Source: a virus. From it: a stretch of DNA of 52,578 nucleotides. Positions 1-7,285 of this stretch are shown here, one piece after another. Both the position numbers and the translations under genes were made by a program. The notes under the pieces were generated by a model. That model was not told the DNA's origin. It did no database searches and saw nothing but the letters and a program-made list of their open reading frames with translations. Position 1 is the stretch's first letter. The number at the start of each line of letters is the position of its first letter. The stretch is from positions 1 to 52,578 of IMG/VR virus record IMGVR_UViG_3300044638_003693; one strand, written 5' to 3'.

Positions 1-38
1 TGCTCGCTTCGCACGCATAGGCATAAAGGCTTCCAACC

Positions 39-138
39 TAACAATTTGGTAACGCTCGGGCGTGTCGGCCTTGACGGCGGGAGAGAGAGAGTGTATGCTA
101 CGCCCGCTAAGGCCAGCCAAGATAACGATTTGGTAACG
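39..138. repeat. 16-bp direct repeat pair
   Basis: The sequence TAACnATTTGGTAACG occurs at 39-54 and again at 123-138, differing at one base, with start points 84 bp apart and on the same strand. Such spaced pairs in a gene-free region suggest protein-binding sites (operator or iteron). No function can be assigned. Confidence 0.6.
71..99 (+). promoter_or_regulatory. sigma70-like promoter candidate for the left operon
   Basis: TTGACG (71-76) and TATGCT (94-99) are separated by exactly 17 bases. The -35 matches five of six consensus positions and the -10 four of six. The spacer is mostly a GA repeat. The first good coding start is about 375-470 bases downstream, so the leader would be long, which lowers confidence. 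Confidence 0.4.
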
Positions 139-195
139 GCTATTGCCCTTTCCCCCATAGAGAGAGTAGACTACTCCGCCGCGAGCGCGGAAAGA

Positions 196-262
196 GCCTA
201 ATAAGCCTATTAAAGAGAGAGGCTAGGCACGCAGTTAGGCTACTGCCTAATAGCCCTATTAA
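196..262. repeat. 18-bp direct repeat pair GCCTAATA..CCTATTAA
   Basis: GCCTAATAAGCCTATTAA at 196-213 and GCCTAATAGCCCTATTAA at 245-262 differ at two positions and are separated by a GA run and a TAGGC-containing stretch. This is a second repeat family in the same leader. Function is unknown. Confidence 0.55.
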
Positions 263-475
263 CCACGCAGGGATAAGCCCAGATGTAGAGCAGGTTGCCA
301 AACTTATTAGTAACTAAGGCTGTGGGTAGGTCTGCTACAACTAAACAAGACTGCTTATCTATCTCTATTGGTATCTCTATGAGTAGTTAGTGGTCGAATT
401 GACCAAGCGCCCAATTTTTTCCGCTTGGTTTGGCGTAGCAGGTGGCTTTGATTTAGGTGAACAATAGGTGAACAA

Positions 476-580
476 ATGGGCAAAACCCTATTTAGATGTC
501 TGGTGCTGTGCTTAGAATTGAGGGCAGGCAACCGCCTACACCTAAATACCAGAAAGCGAGAATACCGCCCATGTCCATAG
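476..580 (+). CDS. possible 34-residue leader peptide
   Basis: An ATG at 476 follows AGGTGAACAA. Nearly the same string, GGTGAACAA, precedes the ATG of the small gene at 4660, so this looks like a working ribosome-binding context. The frame runs 34 codons and stops at 578-580, overlapping the ATG at 571 of the AAA+ ATPase. It may be a coupling or attenuation leader peptide rather than a functional protein. The encoded peptide is unremarkable (several Leu, Arg and Cys). Evidence is start context and overlap only. Confidence 0.3.
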   Translation: MGKTLFRCLVLCLELRAGNRLHLNTRKREYRPCP

Positions 581-1971
581 CACTAATGATTGAGAGCGAG
601 ATTGAGAGTGGCAAAGAGCAAACTCTCATTATCCCGACCAACACCGAAGTCCTCATGTTTCACCGACTATCCAATGGTCAGAGAGGTCGTGGTCAGCGCT
701 GGCAGTCAGTCAAGACGACTGATGAATTGCCAACGACCCTTATCACGTCAGAACCAAAGGCAGTCCTAATCAGCGCCCGAGATGTAGCAACCGCTGAACT
801 CGGCAACGTCACCGCCCTAGCAGTCAAGTTGCTTGCCGTAGAAAGCAAGCCTGCTAATGAGGCGTTCCCTATCGCCCACGCTGAAATCGCAGGCGAGGTC
901 ATTGAGCAGTTGCTCGCAGGCGACCCTGAACTGAACGCCTACATTAGTGACGGCAGACTACGCAACCCTATTACCTTTACGGCTATCGGAGTTAATCAGC
1001 CTGTTATGGAAAGCGCCTTTTACCCTGTCCTAGCGCAAGAGGTTAGCAATCCTATTCAGGTAGCACCTGCCCCAATCGCCCAAGCCCCAATTCCTGCCGT
1101 ATCAGCACCTCGCAAGGCAGAGGTCGAACTTGCTCGTATCCCAGATAAGAAATGGGCAGACGACTACCTGAACCGCAAAGTCGTAAATGGAAAGACCGAC
1201 TTCGACATACTTGACGTTGCTAAGGCTAATAAGCAGAACGTTCTAATCCGAGGTCACGCTGGCTCGGGTAAGACCATGTGTATCTTGGCATGGGCAAGCG
1301 CTCGTCAGTATCGCTACTACAACATCTCGGCGAACGTTGGGCTAGAACCAAGCCACCTATTCGGCGCTTGGACACCTACCGAACAGGCAGGCGTATTTAA
1401 GTGGCAAGACGGCGCTGTGACTGACCTCGTTAGGCATGGTGGAGTGCTTTTGCTCAACGAAATTGACTTTATGCCAGAGCGAATTACCACAGTCCTATTT
1501 GGACTGCTTGACGACAGGCGTGAAATCCAGTTGCTCGAAAATGGTGGCGAGGTAATCAAGGCGCACCCTGACCTCGTTGTAATCGGCGACCACAACCCGA
1601 ACTACCGAGGCAGTCGCCCAATGAACCAAGCATGGAAAGACCGCTTTGCTCACAAGTTGGAGTTTGACTACGACAGGTCAATCGAAAAGAAACTTATTAA
1701 GAGCGCCTCGTTGCTTGACGTTGCCCAAAAACTCCGTGACCAAGCGCACAAGGGCGAACTTGATACGCCTGTATCGACCAGAGGGCTTATGTCGTTCTGC
1801 CGAAACGTTGAGAACGTTGGGCTTGATTATGCCGTCACCTCTTACGTCAATGGATTTTCTGATGATGAACGTGAGGCAGTCAAGTTAGTTTTCGACACCG
1901 CCAAGTCTGGTATCGCCAGCGACTTTGGTATCACAATCAAGACCGCCCCTACCCAGAGTGACGAGGCTTAA
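571..1971 (+). CDS. MoxR/CobS-type AAA+ ATPase
   Basis: From the ATG at 571 this is 466 residues. About 190 residues of unrecognised N-terminal region, ending in an Ala/Pro-rich linker, precede an AAA+ core. Visible motifs are Walker A GHAGSGKT (about 228-235), Walker B LLLNEID (about 293-299) and a sensor segment DHNPNYRG (about 340), the pattern of MoxR/CobS ATPases. These usually act as remodelling ATPases with a VWA-domain partner, and the next gene encodes exactly that. An in-frame ATG at 496 would add 25 residues, but that stretch uses AGA, AGG and ATA codons and has no ribosome-binding site. The ATG at 571 may instead be coupled to a leader ORF. The fold is clear; the substrate is unknown. 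Confidence 0.85.
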   Translation: MSIALMIESEIESGKEQTLIIPTNTEVLMFHRLSNGQRGRGQRWQSVKTTDELPTTLITSEPKAVLISARDVATAELGNVTALAVKLLAVESKPANEAFPIAHAEIAGEVIEQLLAGDPELNAYISDGRLRNPITFTAIGVNQPVMESAFYPVLAQEVSNPIQVAPAPIAQAPIPAVSAPRKAEVELARIPDKKWADDYLNRKVVNGKTDFDILDVAKANKQNVLIRGHAGSGKTMCILAWASARQYRYYNISANVGLEPSHLFGAWTPTEQAGVFKWQDGAVTDLVRHGGVLLLNEIDFMPERITTVLFGLLDDRREIQLLENGGEVIKAHPDLVVIGDHNPNYRGSRPMNQAWKDRFAHKLEFDYDRSIEKKLIKSASLLDVAQKLRDQAHKGELDTPVSTRGLMSFCRNVENVGLDYAVTSYVNGFSDDEREAVKLVFDTAKSGIASDFGITIKTAPTQSDEA

Positions 1972-1975
1972 TAAA

Positions 1976-4048
1976 ATGGCTAAACACATACGCAAAAACG
2001 TAGAATACGACAACGGCGAGGCTTGGCAAAAGTGGTCGGAGTGGGAACGTGAAAACGCTGACCTCTTGGCAGACATGGATTACAGTCACTCAGCGCTAGA
2101 CAAGATTGTTGCCGAAACTGGTCGTGACCGCAACGAAGTCTTTTTGGAACGTCAGCAGGCTTATTGGGAACTGCGAGAAGTCTGGCGGGCAGAGGAATAC
2201 GCTCGGCAGATGAAAAGTGGCGAGTATCTGATTATCAGGAATAATAAACTTGATAGCGCCTGTGCCATTTACCAAAAGGCAGACCGCATTTTGACCAACC
2301 TGCCTGTCCAAGTCTTTCTCAATGACGACCAAGCCAGCGCACCTGCTCACAATGACGGCAAGAACATTACGTTTAATGCCACGCTTATCAAAGACCTTGA
2401 TGATGAAACTGTGAGGTCGCTACATGGACTTAACTATCACGAACTAGCGCACCTGCTATTCACCCCTCGCATTGGCACAGCGCTCGGCAAGTGGGTCATG
2501 GAAAAGGTTAGTAAAACTGTTAAGGTAGAAACTTACCGATACAACCCTGTAACTGGCAAAACAGAACCCTTTAACTACGACCATGAGGTAGAGGAATTGG
2601 CAGAACAGCGCAGGCTGACCGCCTTTAACATTTTAGAGGACAGCCGAGCCGAGCGCCTGCTCACGATTAAGTATCCGAGCGTTAAGCCGTTCTTAACAGT
2701 CTTGATAAGCGATTACATTGTCGAACAGCCCGAGCAACTTGGCGAGGCGTTCTACCTGCTGGCTGGTCGTATGTATCTTGACCGAGAACTCCGAGCGCTA
2801 TCAGCACGCCTTTACGCTGATAAGTATGGCGAGGACAGGGCGAGGGCTATCTACGAAGTCATGGCAGAGTATCGCAAACTTATTTTCCCTCGGGATTACA
2901 CTCGGGCGCAGGAACTAATCACGACCTTAGTAAATCTATTGCCAGAGGAACAGTCTGGCGGTCAGGGTCACGGCGGTCACGGCGGTAGCCCGACAGGTTG
3001 TAGTCACCGACCTCTCATGCGAAACGGCAAGCCCCAGAGTGAGAAAGCCCAAGACGAACTTGATAAGCAAGACGGCGAGGAAAGCGTAAGTCCGTTCCCA
3101 GAAATCGGCGAGGGTGGCGATACCAACACAGGCGAAATCAGCAAAGACAACTCGCACTTTAACGAGGTTGCTAAGGAACTTGTTGATAAAGCCCAAGAGC
3201 AGTCCGAGCGTGCTAAGGCTGATAAGTCACTCAAACAAAAGGTGAGGGATACAGTCGGCGCTATCGCTAGGGATAACTCAACCAAGTCTATTCTTGGAGT
3301 TGCTAGGACTACTAAGCAAGAACCAGCGCAGTCCGAGGTCTTGGCTAGTCGTCTATTCGCCCAAGAGTTAGAGCGCCTGCGTATCGACAGCGACCCTGCT
3401 TGGATTACCGAAATGCCAACAGGCAAACTGAACGTTCAGCGTGCCATGAACGCCGACATCAACGACATCAACAAATTATTTAATCGTTGGGTAATGGGTA
3501 ATGACGACTACGACATTGAGGCTTGTATCCTCATGGACAGGTCAGGCTCTATGTGGACACAGATAGGCGCAGTCTGCCGTAGCGCTTGGGCAATCAAGCG
3601 TGCCGTTGAGAAAATCAACGGCAGGGTGTCGGTCATGACGTTCGGTGATGTATCTCGCACGCTCTACACCGCTGACGAGAAAGCGAAAGCAACTGAAATC
3701 CGCATGGTCGAAAGCGCTGGTGGAACTGACCCCTCGCTTGCGCTCAAAGAAACCGAGCGCATAATGGGCTTATCAACTGCTAAAACGAGGTTGGTCTTTG
3801 TGCTGACTGACGGCGCATTTAATCACAACGAAAATGACCAAATTATTAAGAAACTAAAAGACAACGGAGTTTATACCTCTATCGTATTTTTAGGGCATGA
3901 GGATTACATCAAGCGCATTATGAACAACGCCGAGGAACTGGAAAACATGAGACACGGCGCTCACGACCTACAAATAATCGGCAACCCTAACGACCTTGTT
4001 AAAGTTGCCAAGAGTGTCGTGCGCCACAACGTAAAAGGGAGACGATAA
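1976..4048 (+). CDS. VWA-domain protein with HExxH metallopeptidase-like N-terminus
   Basis: 690 residues from the ATG at 1976, five bases after the ATPase stop. The N-terminal half carries HELAH (about 155-159) followed by FNILEDSRAE about 70 residues later, which looks like a zinc-metallopeptidase-like active site with a downstream acidic ligand. The middle is low-complexity (Gly/His-rich, then Lys/Asp/Glu-rich). The C-terminal VWA domain has MIDAS residues DRSGS (about 521-525), a Thr in GGTDPS and LTDGAF (Asp about 612). This architecture resembles DUF2201/CobT-like partners of MoxR ATPases. The likely role is metal-dependent remodelling with the upstream ATPase. Its stop overlaps the next ATG (TAATG). 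Confidence 0.85.
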   Translation: MAKHIRKNVEYDNGEAWQKWSEWERENADLLADMDYSHSALDKIVAETGRDRNEVFLERQQAYWELREVWRAEEYARQMKSGEYLIIRNNKLDSACAIYQKADRILTNLPVQVFLNDDQASAPAHNDGKNITFNATLIKDLDDETVRSLHGLNYHELAHLLFTPRIGTALGKWVMEKVSKTVKVETYRYNPVTGKTEPFNYDHEVEELAEQRRLTAFNILEDSRAERLLTIKYPSVKPFLTVLISDYIVEQPEQLGEAFYLLAGRMYLDRELRALSARLYADKYGEDRARAIYEVMAEYRKLIFPRDYTRAQELITTLVNLLPEEQSGGQGHGGHGGSPTGCSHRPLMRNGKPQSEKAQDELDKQDGEESVSPFPEIGEGGDTNTGEISKDNSHFNEVAKELVDKAQEQSERAKADKSLKQKVRDTVGAIARDNSTKSILGVARTTKQEPAQSEVLASRLFAQELERLRIDSDPAWITEMPTGKLNVQRAMNADINDINKLFNRWVMGNDDYDIEACILMDRSGSMWTQIGAVCRSAWAIKRAVEKINGRVSVMTFGDVSRTLYTADEKAKATEIRMVESAGGTDPSLALKETERIMGLSTAKTRLVFVLTDGAFNHNENDQIIKKLKDNGVYTSIVFLGHEDYIKRIMNNAEELENMRHGAHDLQIIGNPNDLVKVAKSVVRHNVKGRR

Positions 4049-4263
4049 TGGGCAAGCCTATTAAACCAGACTACGAGTGCGAGGACTGCGGTGCTACCAC
4101 TAGCACCCCAGTTAGCGAGTGTTGCGACTGGTGCTTACTAACCTTGTTTAGTGGCGAACACTCACCAATGCTTGACCTAGCACTTCACCGATACAAAAGC
4201 GTAGCGGATTGGGTCAAAGATGAAACCGACTATTCACCTGACGAGGAAACCGAGGATAACTAA
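4048..4263 (+). CDS. small acidic protein with zinc-ribbon cysteines
   Basis: 71 residues, with the start overlapping the VWA stop codon. The N-terminal half has CEDC and CCDWC motifs, suited to one zinc ion. The C-terminus is acidic (many Asp/Glu). No family recognised. Tight coupling to the MoxR/VWA pair suggests it works with them or is co-expressed early. Confidence 0.7.
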   Translation: MGKPIKPDYECEDCGATTSTPVSECCDWCLLTLFSGEHSPMLDLALHRYKSVADWVKDETDYSPDEETEDN

Positions 4264-4533
4264 ATGGATAACTACAAACCGCAAACAGTAGGCGAACTAA
4301 TCAAGAACCTTAGCGCCCTAGACCCTGCCGAAATTATTATCGGTGCGCTCTTTACGGCAGAGGACTTACAGTATTACCCTGACCTTGACGAGTATGCTGA
4401 CGACTACGAGGCAATCAAGCCGTCACCAGAACTAATGGCAAAGGTCGCCAAGCGCTACGACAACTCTGACGAGGCTATGTTTCTATCACAAACCTTAGAG
4501 GGCTGGCTCGCCGAGGAATTGGGGGATAAATAA
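4264..4533 (+). CDS. small acidic protein of unknown function
   Basis: 89 residues, starting directly after the preceding stop codon. The protein is strongly acidic (Asp/Glu-rich, including a DLDEYADDYEA segment), with an N-terminal stretch TVGELIKNLSALDPAEIIIG typical of small phage proteins with a helix-loop-strand start. No catalytic motif seen. Function unknown. Confidence 0.65.
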   Translation: MDNYKPQTVGELIKNLSALDPAEIIIGALFTAEDLQYYPDLDEYADDYEAIKPSPELMAKVAKRYDNSDEAMFLSQTLEGWLAEELGDK

Positions 4534-4534
4534 A

Positions 4535-4663
4535 ATGGCTATCCTAATGTGCGACAACTGCGGATACGAAGTTGATGAAGTTGATGAACTTGACTTCTGC
4601 CAGACCTGCCGTAATGCTTACGAGGCAGGGTATCTATCTGGTCGTGGGGGGGTGAACAAATGA
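4535..4663 (+). CDS. 42-residue zinc-ribbon protein
   Basis: The ATG at 4535 follows the previous stop by one base and the frame ends by overlapping the next ATG (ATGA at 4660-4663). The 42-residue product has CDNC near the N-terminus and CQTC about 13 residues later, a CxxC...CxxC zinc ribbon, then an acidic linker between them. Overlaps on both sides and the paired cysteine motifs make it a convincing gene despite its size. Function unknown. Confidence 0.65.
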   Translation: MAILMCDNCGYEVDEVDELDFCQTCRNAYEAGYLSGRGGVNK

Positions 4664-4866
4664 GCGAACAATTCAGAGTTGGATTTAGCAACGAGGAATA
4701 CGGCTGGTATTATTTTAGCGCCGACAGCAAAGAGCAGGCTGAGGAACTAATTGAGCAACTCCAAGAGGGAGTGCTTGACCCCGAGGAACTGCCTGACTTC
4801 TACAAGAAAACTAACGGCGGTTCTGACGAGATAATCTCAGTAGTTGAGAACTTGGGCGACAACTAA
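4660..4866 (+). CDS. small acidic protein of unknown function
   Basis: 68 residues, last gene of the left plus-strand operon. It follows a GGGGGGTGAACAA ribosome-binding context and overlaps the preceding stop by four bases. The sequence is acidic with many Glu (EQAEELIEQLQEG), probably helical in the middle. A terminator follows 16 bases after its stop. No family recognised. Confidence 0.65.
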   Translation: MSEQFRVGFSNEEYGWYYFSADSKEQAEELIEQLQEGVLDPEELPDFYKKTNGGSDEIISVVENLGDN

Positions 4867-4882
4867 ATAGCAATAAAGCATT

Positions 4883-4910
4883 AAGGCGGTCAGAAATGAC
4901 CGCCTTTTTT
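4883..4910 (+). terminator. rho-independent terminator of the left operon
   Basis: A perfect 10-bp stem, AAGGCGGTCA with TGACCGCCTT, closes a GAAA tetraloop (4893-4896) and runs into a T tract up to 4910. It sits 16 bases after the last gene of the MoxR/VWA operon. Confidence 0.9.
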
Positions 4911-4992
4911 GCTACCTGAAACACCCTACCAGCAGACTTACGCGTGATTTTTTTGCTGACGGCTGGCACTCGTAGAGCAAGAGTGCGAGAGA

Positions 4993-5096
4993 ATTAAATA
5001 GTAATTAGGTATTAAAATCCACCTGCGGCGAGGGTTTGTATGCCACCTGCGAACCCCAAAGCCCGCAAAATTAAATACCGAATTACCTATTTAACC
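4993..5096. repeat. long imperfect AT-rich inverted repeat
   Basis: TTAAATAGTAATTAGGTATT near 4993-5013 pairs imperfectly with the reverse complement of the AT-rich stretch at about 5070-5094, which contains ATACCGAATTACCTATTTAA. Between the arms lies a GC-rich segment of about 55 bases. The size and base composition suit a cruciform or protein-binding dyad. Confidence 0.55.
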
Positions 5097-5135
5097 AGAG
5101 AACCCAGAGCCATTTGAGAGCCGCCTGCGAACCCC
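5019..5135. repeat. three copies of CCRCCTGCG
   Basis: CCACCTGCG at 5019, CCACCTGCGAACCCC at 5043-5057 and CCGCCTGCGAACCCC at 5121-5135 are on the same strand. The last two share 14 of 15 bases. Iteron-like spacing of 24 and 78 bases between starts is irregular, so function is open. Confidence 0.55.
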
Positions 5136-5180
5136 CCACCGACATTGAGGCGGGTTGCGACACGCCGTAGTTTGACTACT

Positions 5181-5224
5181 AGATGTAGTGGTATAGGCTA
5201 GGGCTAACCACAAGATGTAGTGGT
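5181..5224. repeat. direct repeat AGATGTAGTGGT with flanking dyads
   Basis: The 12-mer AGATGTAGTGGT occurs at 5181-5192 and 5213-5224, 32 bases apart (about three helical turns). Each copy lies in a small dyad: ACTAC..GTAGT around the first and ACCAC..GTGGT around the second. The second copy ends about 20 bases before the glycosylase start, so these are candidate operator sites. Confidence 0.55.
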
Positions 5225-5244
5225 CATAGCAGAGAGGCGTTATC

Positions 5245-5667
5245 ATACAAACTTTCTTGCCCTATCCCAACCTAGCAAAAACAGCCGAAGTGCTGGACTA
5301 TCGCAGGCTTGGTAAGCAACGGATAGAAACATTACAGATACTCCACACCCTCACAGGGGTCAGCCACGGCTGGCGCAACCACCCCGCAGTCAAAATGTGG
5401 GAGGGGCATGAGGTAGTCCTAGCCGACTACGGAATAGCCATGTGTGAGGAGTGGATAGCGAGAGGATACAAAGATACAACCCTGCCTCGACTGCGAGAGA
5501 TAAGAGATAACTTGGAGAACCAAGTGAGAGAACTCCCGAGATGGTGGGGAGAGCCTGCCCTACATATCTCGCACCAGAGCAATCTAATTCGCAAAGACCC
5601 TATTTTCTACGGGCAATTATTTAGTGAAGTACCATACAATTTGCCTTATTACTGGCCTCTGCCATAG
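5245..5667 (+). CDS. pyrimidine-dimer DNA glycosylase (MSMEG_6728-like), apparent AUA start
   Basis: The protein is similar to the actinobacterial MSMEG_6728-type pyrimidine-dimer glycosylase family: RLGKQRIETLQIL near the N-terminus, then GWRNHPAVKMWEGHE and YGIAMCEEW. It would excise UV dimers from phage or host DNA. Family members, as I recall them, begin MQTFLPYP. Here the frame reads ATA-CAA-ACT-TTC-TTG-CCC-TAT-CCC, so the Met position is ATA at 5245. AGAGAGG (5231-5237) lies 7 bases upstream of that ATA. The first standard alternative, TTG at 5257 (136 residues), sits 19 bases from the ribosome-binding site and would lose the conserved N-terminus. From ATA the length is 140 residues. 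The family call is firm; the start is inferred. Confidence 0.85.
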   Translation: MQTFLPYPNLAKTAEVLDYRRLGKQRIETLQILHTLTGVSHGWRNHPAVKMWEGHEVVLADYGIAMCEEWIARGYKDTTLPRLREIRDNLENQVRELPRWWGEPALHISHQSNLIRKDPIFYGQLFSEVPYNLPYYWPLP

Positions 5668-5678
5668 CCTGCTCATCT

Positions 5679-5704
5679 ACCGGCAGCGGCCTGTTGCTGC
5701 CGGT
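5679..5704. terminator. hairpin after the glycosylase gene
   Basis: A perfect 9-bp stem ACCGGCAGC / GCTGCCGGT with an 8-base loop lies 12 bases after the glycosylase stop, between convergent genes. The T tract (TTTT at about 5711-5714) is displaced by 6 bases, so terminator strength is uncertain. Confidence 0.6.
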
Positions 5705-5710
5705 GAAGGG

Positions 5711-5811
5711 TTTTGAGAGAGAGATTTCAGAGAGTTAAATAAGAGAGAGCCATTTTGAGAGAGAGATTTTGAGAGAGAAAGAGAGAGATTTTGAGAGAGA
5801 GCCATTTCACG
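5711..5811. repeat. GAGAGA / TTTTGAGAGAGA low-complexity repeats
   Basis: At least four copies of TTTTGAGAGAGA-like units, with GAGAGAGCCATTT occurring twice, fill the gap between the convergent glycosylase and 481-residue gene. Similar GA runs occur in the left leader (80-92, 160-168, 213-222). The purine-rich strand is always the plus strand. Function unknown. Confidence 0.7.
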
Positions 5812-5823
5812 TCAAAAAGAGTG

Positions 5824-6490
5824 CTATTAGTAACTAACTCTATTCGGGGTTAATCTGCTCGATAATGCGATTTGTCTGCTGTTCGTTCATGCCACCATTA
5901 GGTAATTCGTTAAGAACTTGCGCCCTATCACCGAATAAAGCAGAGAGAACTCCCGAGCCACCAGAGCGTTCAGCGGTAATTCTAATGGTCTCTTTTGACT
6001 GGTCTAATTTGTTAATTTGTTCCAGCATTTTAAAGAACCTGTCGATTTCTTGACCAACATTTGGGTCAGGATAACCACCATTTATGTCCTCTGTAAACTT
6101 AGCAAAAGCCACCCGCTGCCCTTGTATTTCAAGGAAAGCGTTGATTAGAGCCTTGAGTTGTTCTTTAGTTTTTAACTCGACTGGCAGGTTAAATGCGCAA
6201 GCGCTGTCGGGCTTGGCAGCAGGGCAACTATCCTTTACAAAACAGGTATTACATTGGCGCAAACTGCTACCGCTTGAGCGGGCAACAGGCACATCTTTTA
6301 CTACATCAATGCCGTTCTCATCAGTTTCGATTACTCGGGTAAAGTCAATGTTTAGGACAGGCAAAGTGCGCATTTCGTCAGGATTTCGCCCCTGAACTTT
6401 CCGCTGTTCGACCCCCCTCTTAGTAACATCAAGTGGGGTAGTTTCCGCTTTTTGGGGGGGTAGTGTATCGTCACTATTAGTAACTAACTC
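5824..6490. repeat. exact 17-bp repeat CTATTAGTAACTAACTC
   Basis: CTATTAGTAACTAACTC occurs at 5824-5840 (just past the stop of the minus-strand gene) and at 6474-6490 (inside the same gene, encoding ELVTNS). The core TATTAGTAACTAA also appears at 305-317. An exact 17-mer twice within 650 bp is more than expected by chance and may mark a past recombination or duplication. Confidence 0.55.
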
Positions 6491-7285
6491 CATTTTATTA
6501 CTCCACGCTTCTAGTTGTAGATATGACCATACTGCTAATTTAGATATTTCAACAGCGTCATCGGCTAATATCTTATCAAAGTCTAGGTTTGCCTGCTCGT
6601 ATACGGCTTTGTATCGGCTTCTTGCCTGTTCTTTCATACGCTTTGGGTATCGCGTAAGAGTGTTTGCGTGCCACACAATAGTCTCGCCCCTCATCATTGG
6701 CGAGAGCCAAGCAAGAGTAGCCATGGTTTTAAATGGGGAATTACGTATTAAATCGGGTTTAGCCAGCCCTGCGGTGTGGAATTGAGTGCCATGCTTATCC
6801 GCGTAGCTTCTCATCTGCGCTGCGAGTCGAGCGTTATCCTCGTAGTCACTTCCGTGGATAAAAACATTTAAATACCTAGTAGCAAGGCTTTCTAGGTCGC
6901 CACCCGTATAAACTGCAGCAAACTTCTCATCAGGAACTTCTGCCCAGACTGTTGCTCGCTGCTGGTCAATGAACTCTTGGGTAAGGTCTGGGTGGGTTAC
7001 CTCGGTAAATAGGGTAATCCTATCTAGGTTCTCGGCAATAAATGTTTCATAGTCAGCGCAAAAATCTTCTAACTCTTCCCTGCTGAGTGAAGCGGCCGCA
7101 GGTATTCCAGGGGTTACAAATACCTCAACACCCTCAAGAAAATAGTTTTCTAGCAAATATTTCTTGGTTTTAGGCAATCCGCGCTTCATTAGCCCCCAAA
7201 CACTGACTCCCATCCTGGTTGCGTGTGCTTGTTCTAGGATTAGACGATTGCTAGGGACTTCTGCGCCCAAATAAACTATTTTCAT
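5840..7285 (-). CDS. protein of unknown function with C-terminal cysteine motif
   Basis: 481 residues. Residues 1-260 look globular with alternating strands and helices (MKIVYLGAEVPSNR at the start; FHTAGLAKPD and a Trp-rich WLSPMMRGETIVWHAN segment mid-way). A charged linker follows. Then come a CNTC..C..C cysteine cluster (about 340-360) and a helical C-terminus ending near SALFGD. The N-terminal part could be a TIM-barrel-like enzyme, but I do not recognise it with confidence. The next gene upstream overlaps it by four bases and the one beyond is nucleotidyltransferase-like, which suggests a nucleic-acid or nucleotide-modifying set. Confidence 0.75.
   Translation of the reverse strand: MKIVYLGAEVPSNRLILEQAHATRMGVSVWGLMKRGLPKTKKYLLENYFLEGVEVFVTPGIPAAASLSREELEDFCADYETFIAENLDRITLFTEVTHPDLTQEFIDQQRATVWAEVPDEKFAAVYTGGDLESLATRYLNVFIHGSDYEDNARLAAQMRSYADKHGTQFHTAGLAKPDLIRNSPFKTMATLAWLSPMMRGETIVWHANTLTRYPKRMKEQARSRYKAVYEQANLDFDKILADDAVEISKLAVWSYLQLEAWSNKMELVTNSDDTLPPQKAETTPLDVTKRGVEQRKVQGRNPDEMRTLPVLNIDFTRVIETDENGIDVVKDVPVARSSGSSLRQCNTCFVKDSCPAAKPDSACAFNLPVELKTKEQLKALINAFLEIQGQRVAFAKFTEDINGGYPDPNVGQEIDRFFKMLEQINKLDQSKETIRITAERSGGSGVLSALFGDRAQVLNELPNGGMNEQQTNRIIEQINPE

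Larger units (their letters stand above)
1..475. other. gene-free left leader region
   Basis: About 475 bases with no convincing gene. It holds two diverged direct-repeat families, GA-rich runs (about 80-92, 160-168 and 213-222), a promoter-like sequence on the plus strand and a 7-bp dyad (CCAAGCG at 403-409 with CGCTTGG at 422-428). It lies in front of the plus-strand MoxR/VWA operon, so it is most likely its long regulatory leader. A role in replication or packaging cannot be excluded from sequence alone. Confidence 0.6.
4911..5244. other. gene-free, repeat-rich intergenic region
   Basis: About 330 bases without a gene between the left-operon terminator and the glycosylase gene. It contains a long imperfect AT-rich inverted repeat, three copies of CCRCCTGCG and two copies of a 12-mer. 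It could be a regulatory region or a replication origin; nothing here decides between them. Confidence 0.55.

Noticed and set aside
4911-5244. Hairpin-rich region considered as a tRNA
   Set aside because: No cloverleaf with a T-loop or CCA end could be made from the dyads; arms do not match tRNA lengths.
5711-5811. Possible CRISPR array in the GAGAGA/TTTTGAGAGAGA repeat
   Set aside because: Units are short (about 12 bases), spacers are not unique or of constant length, and no cas genes lie nearby. It is low-complexity repeat.
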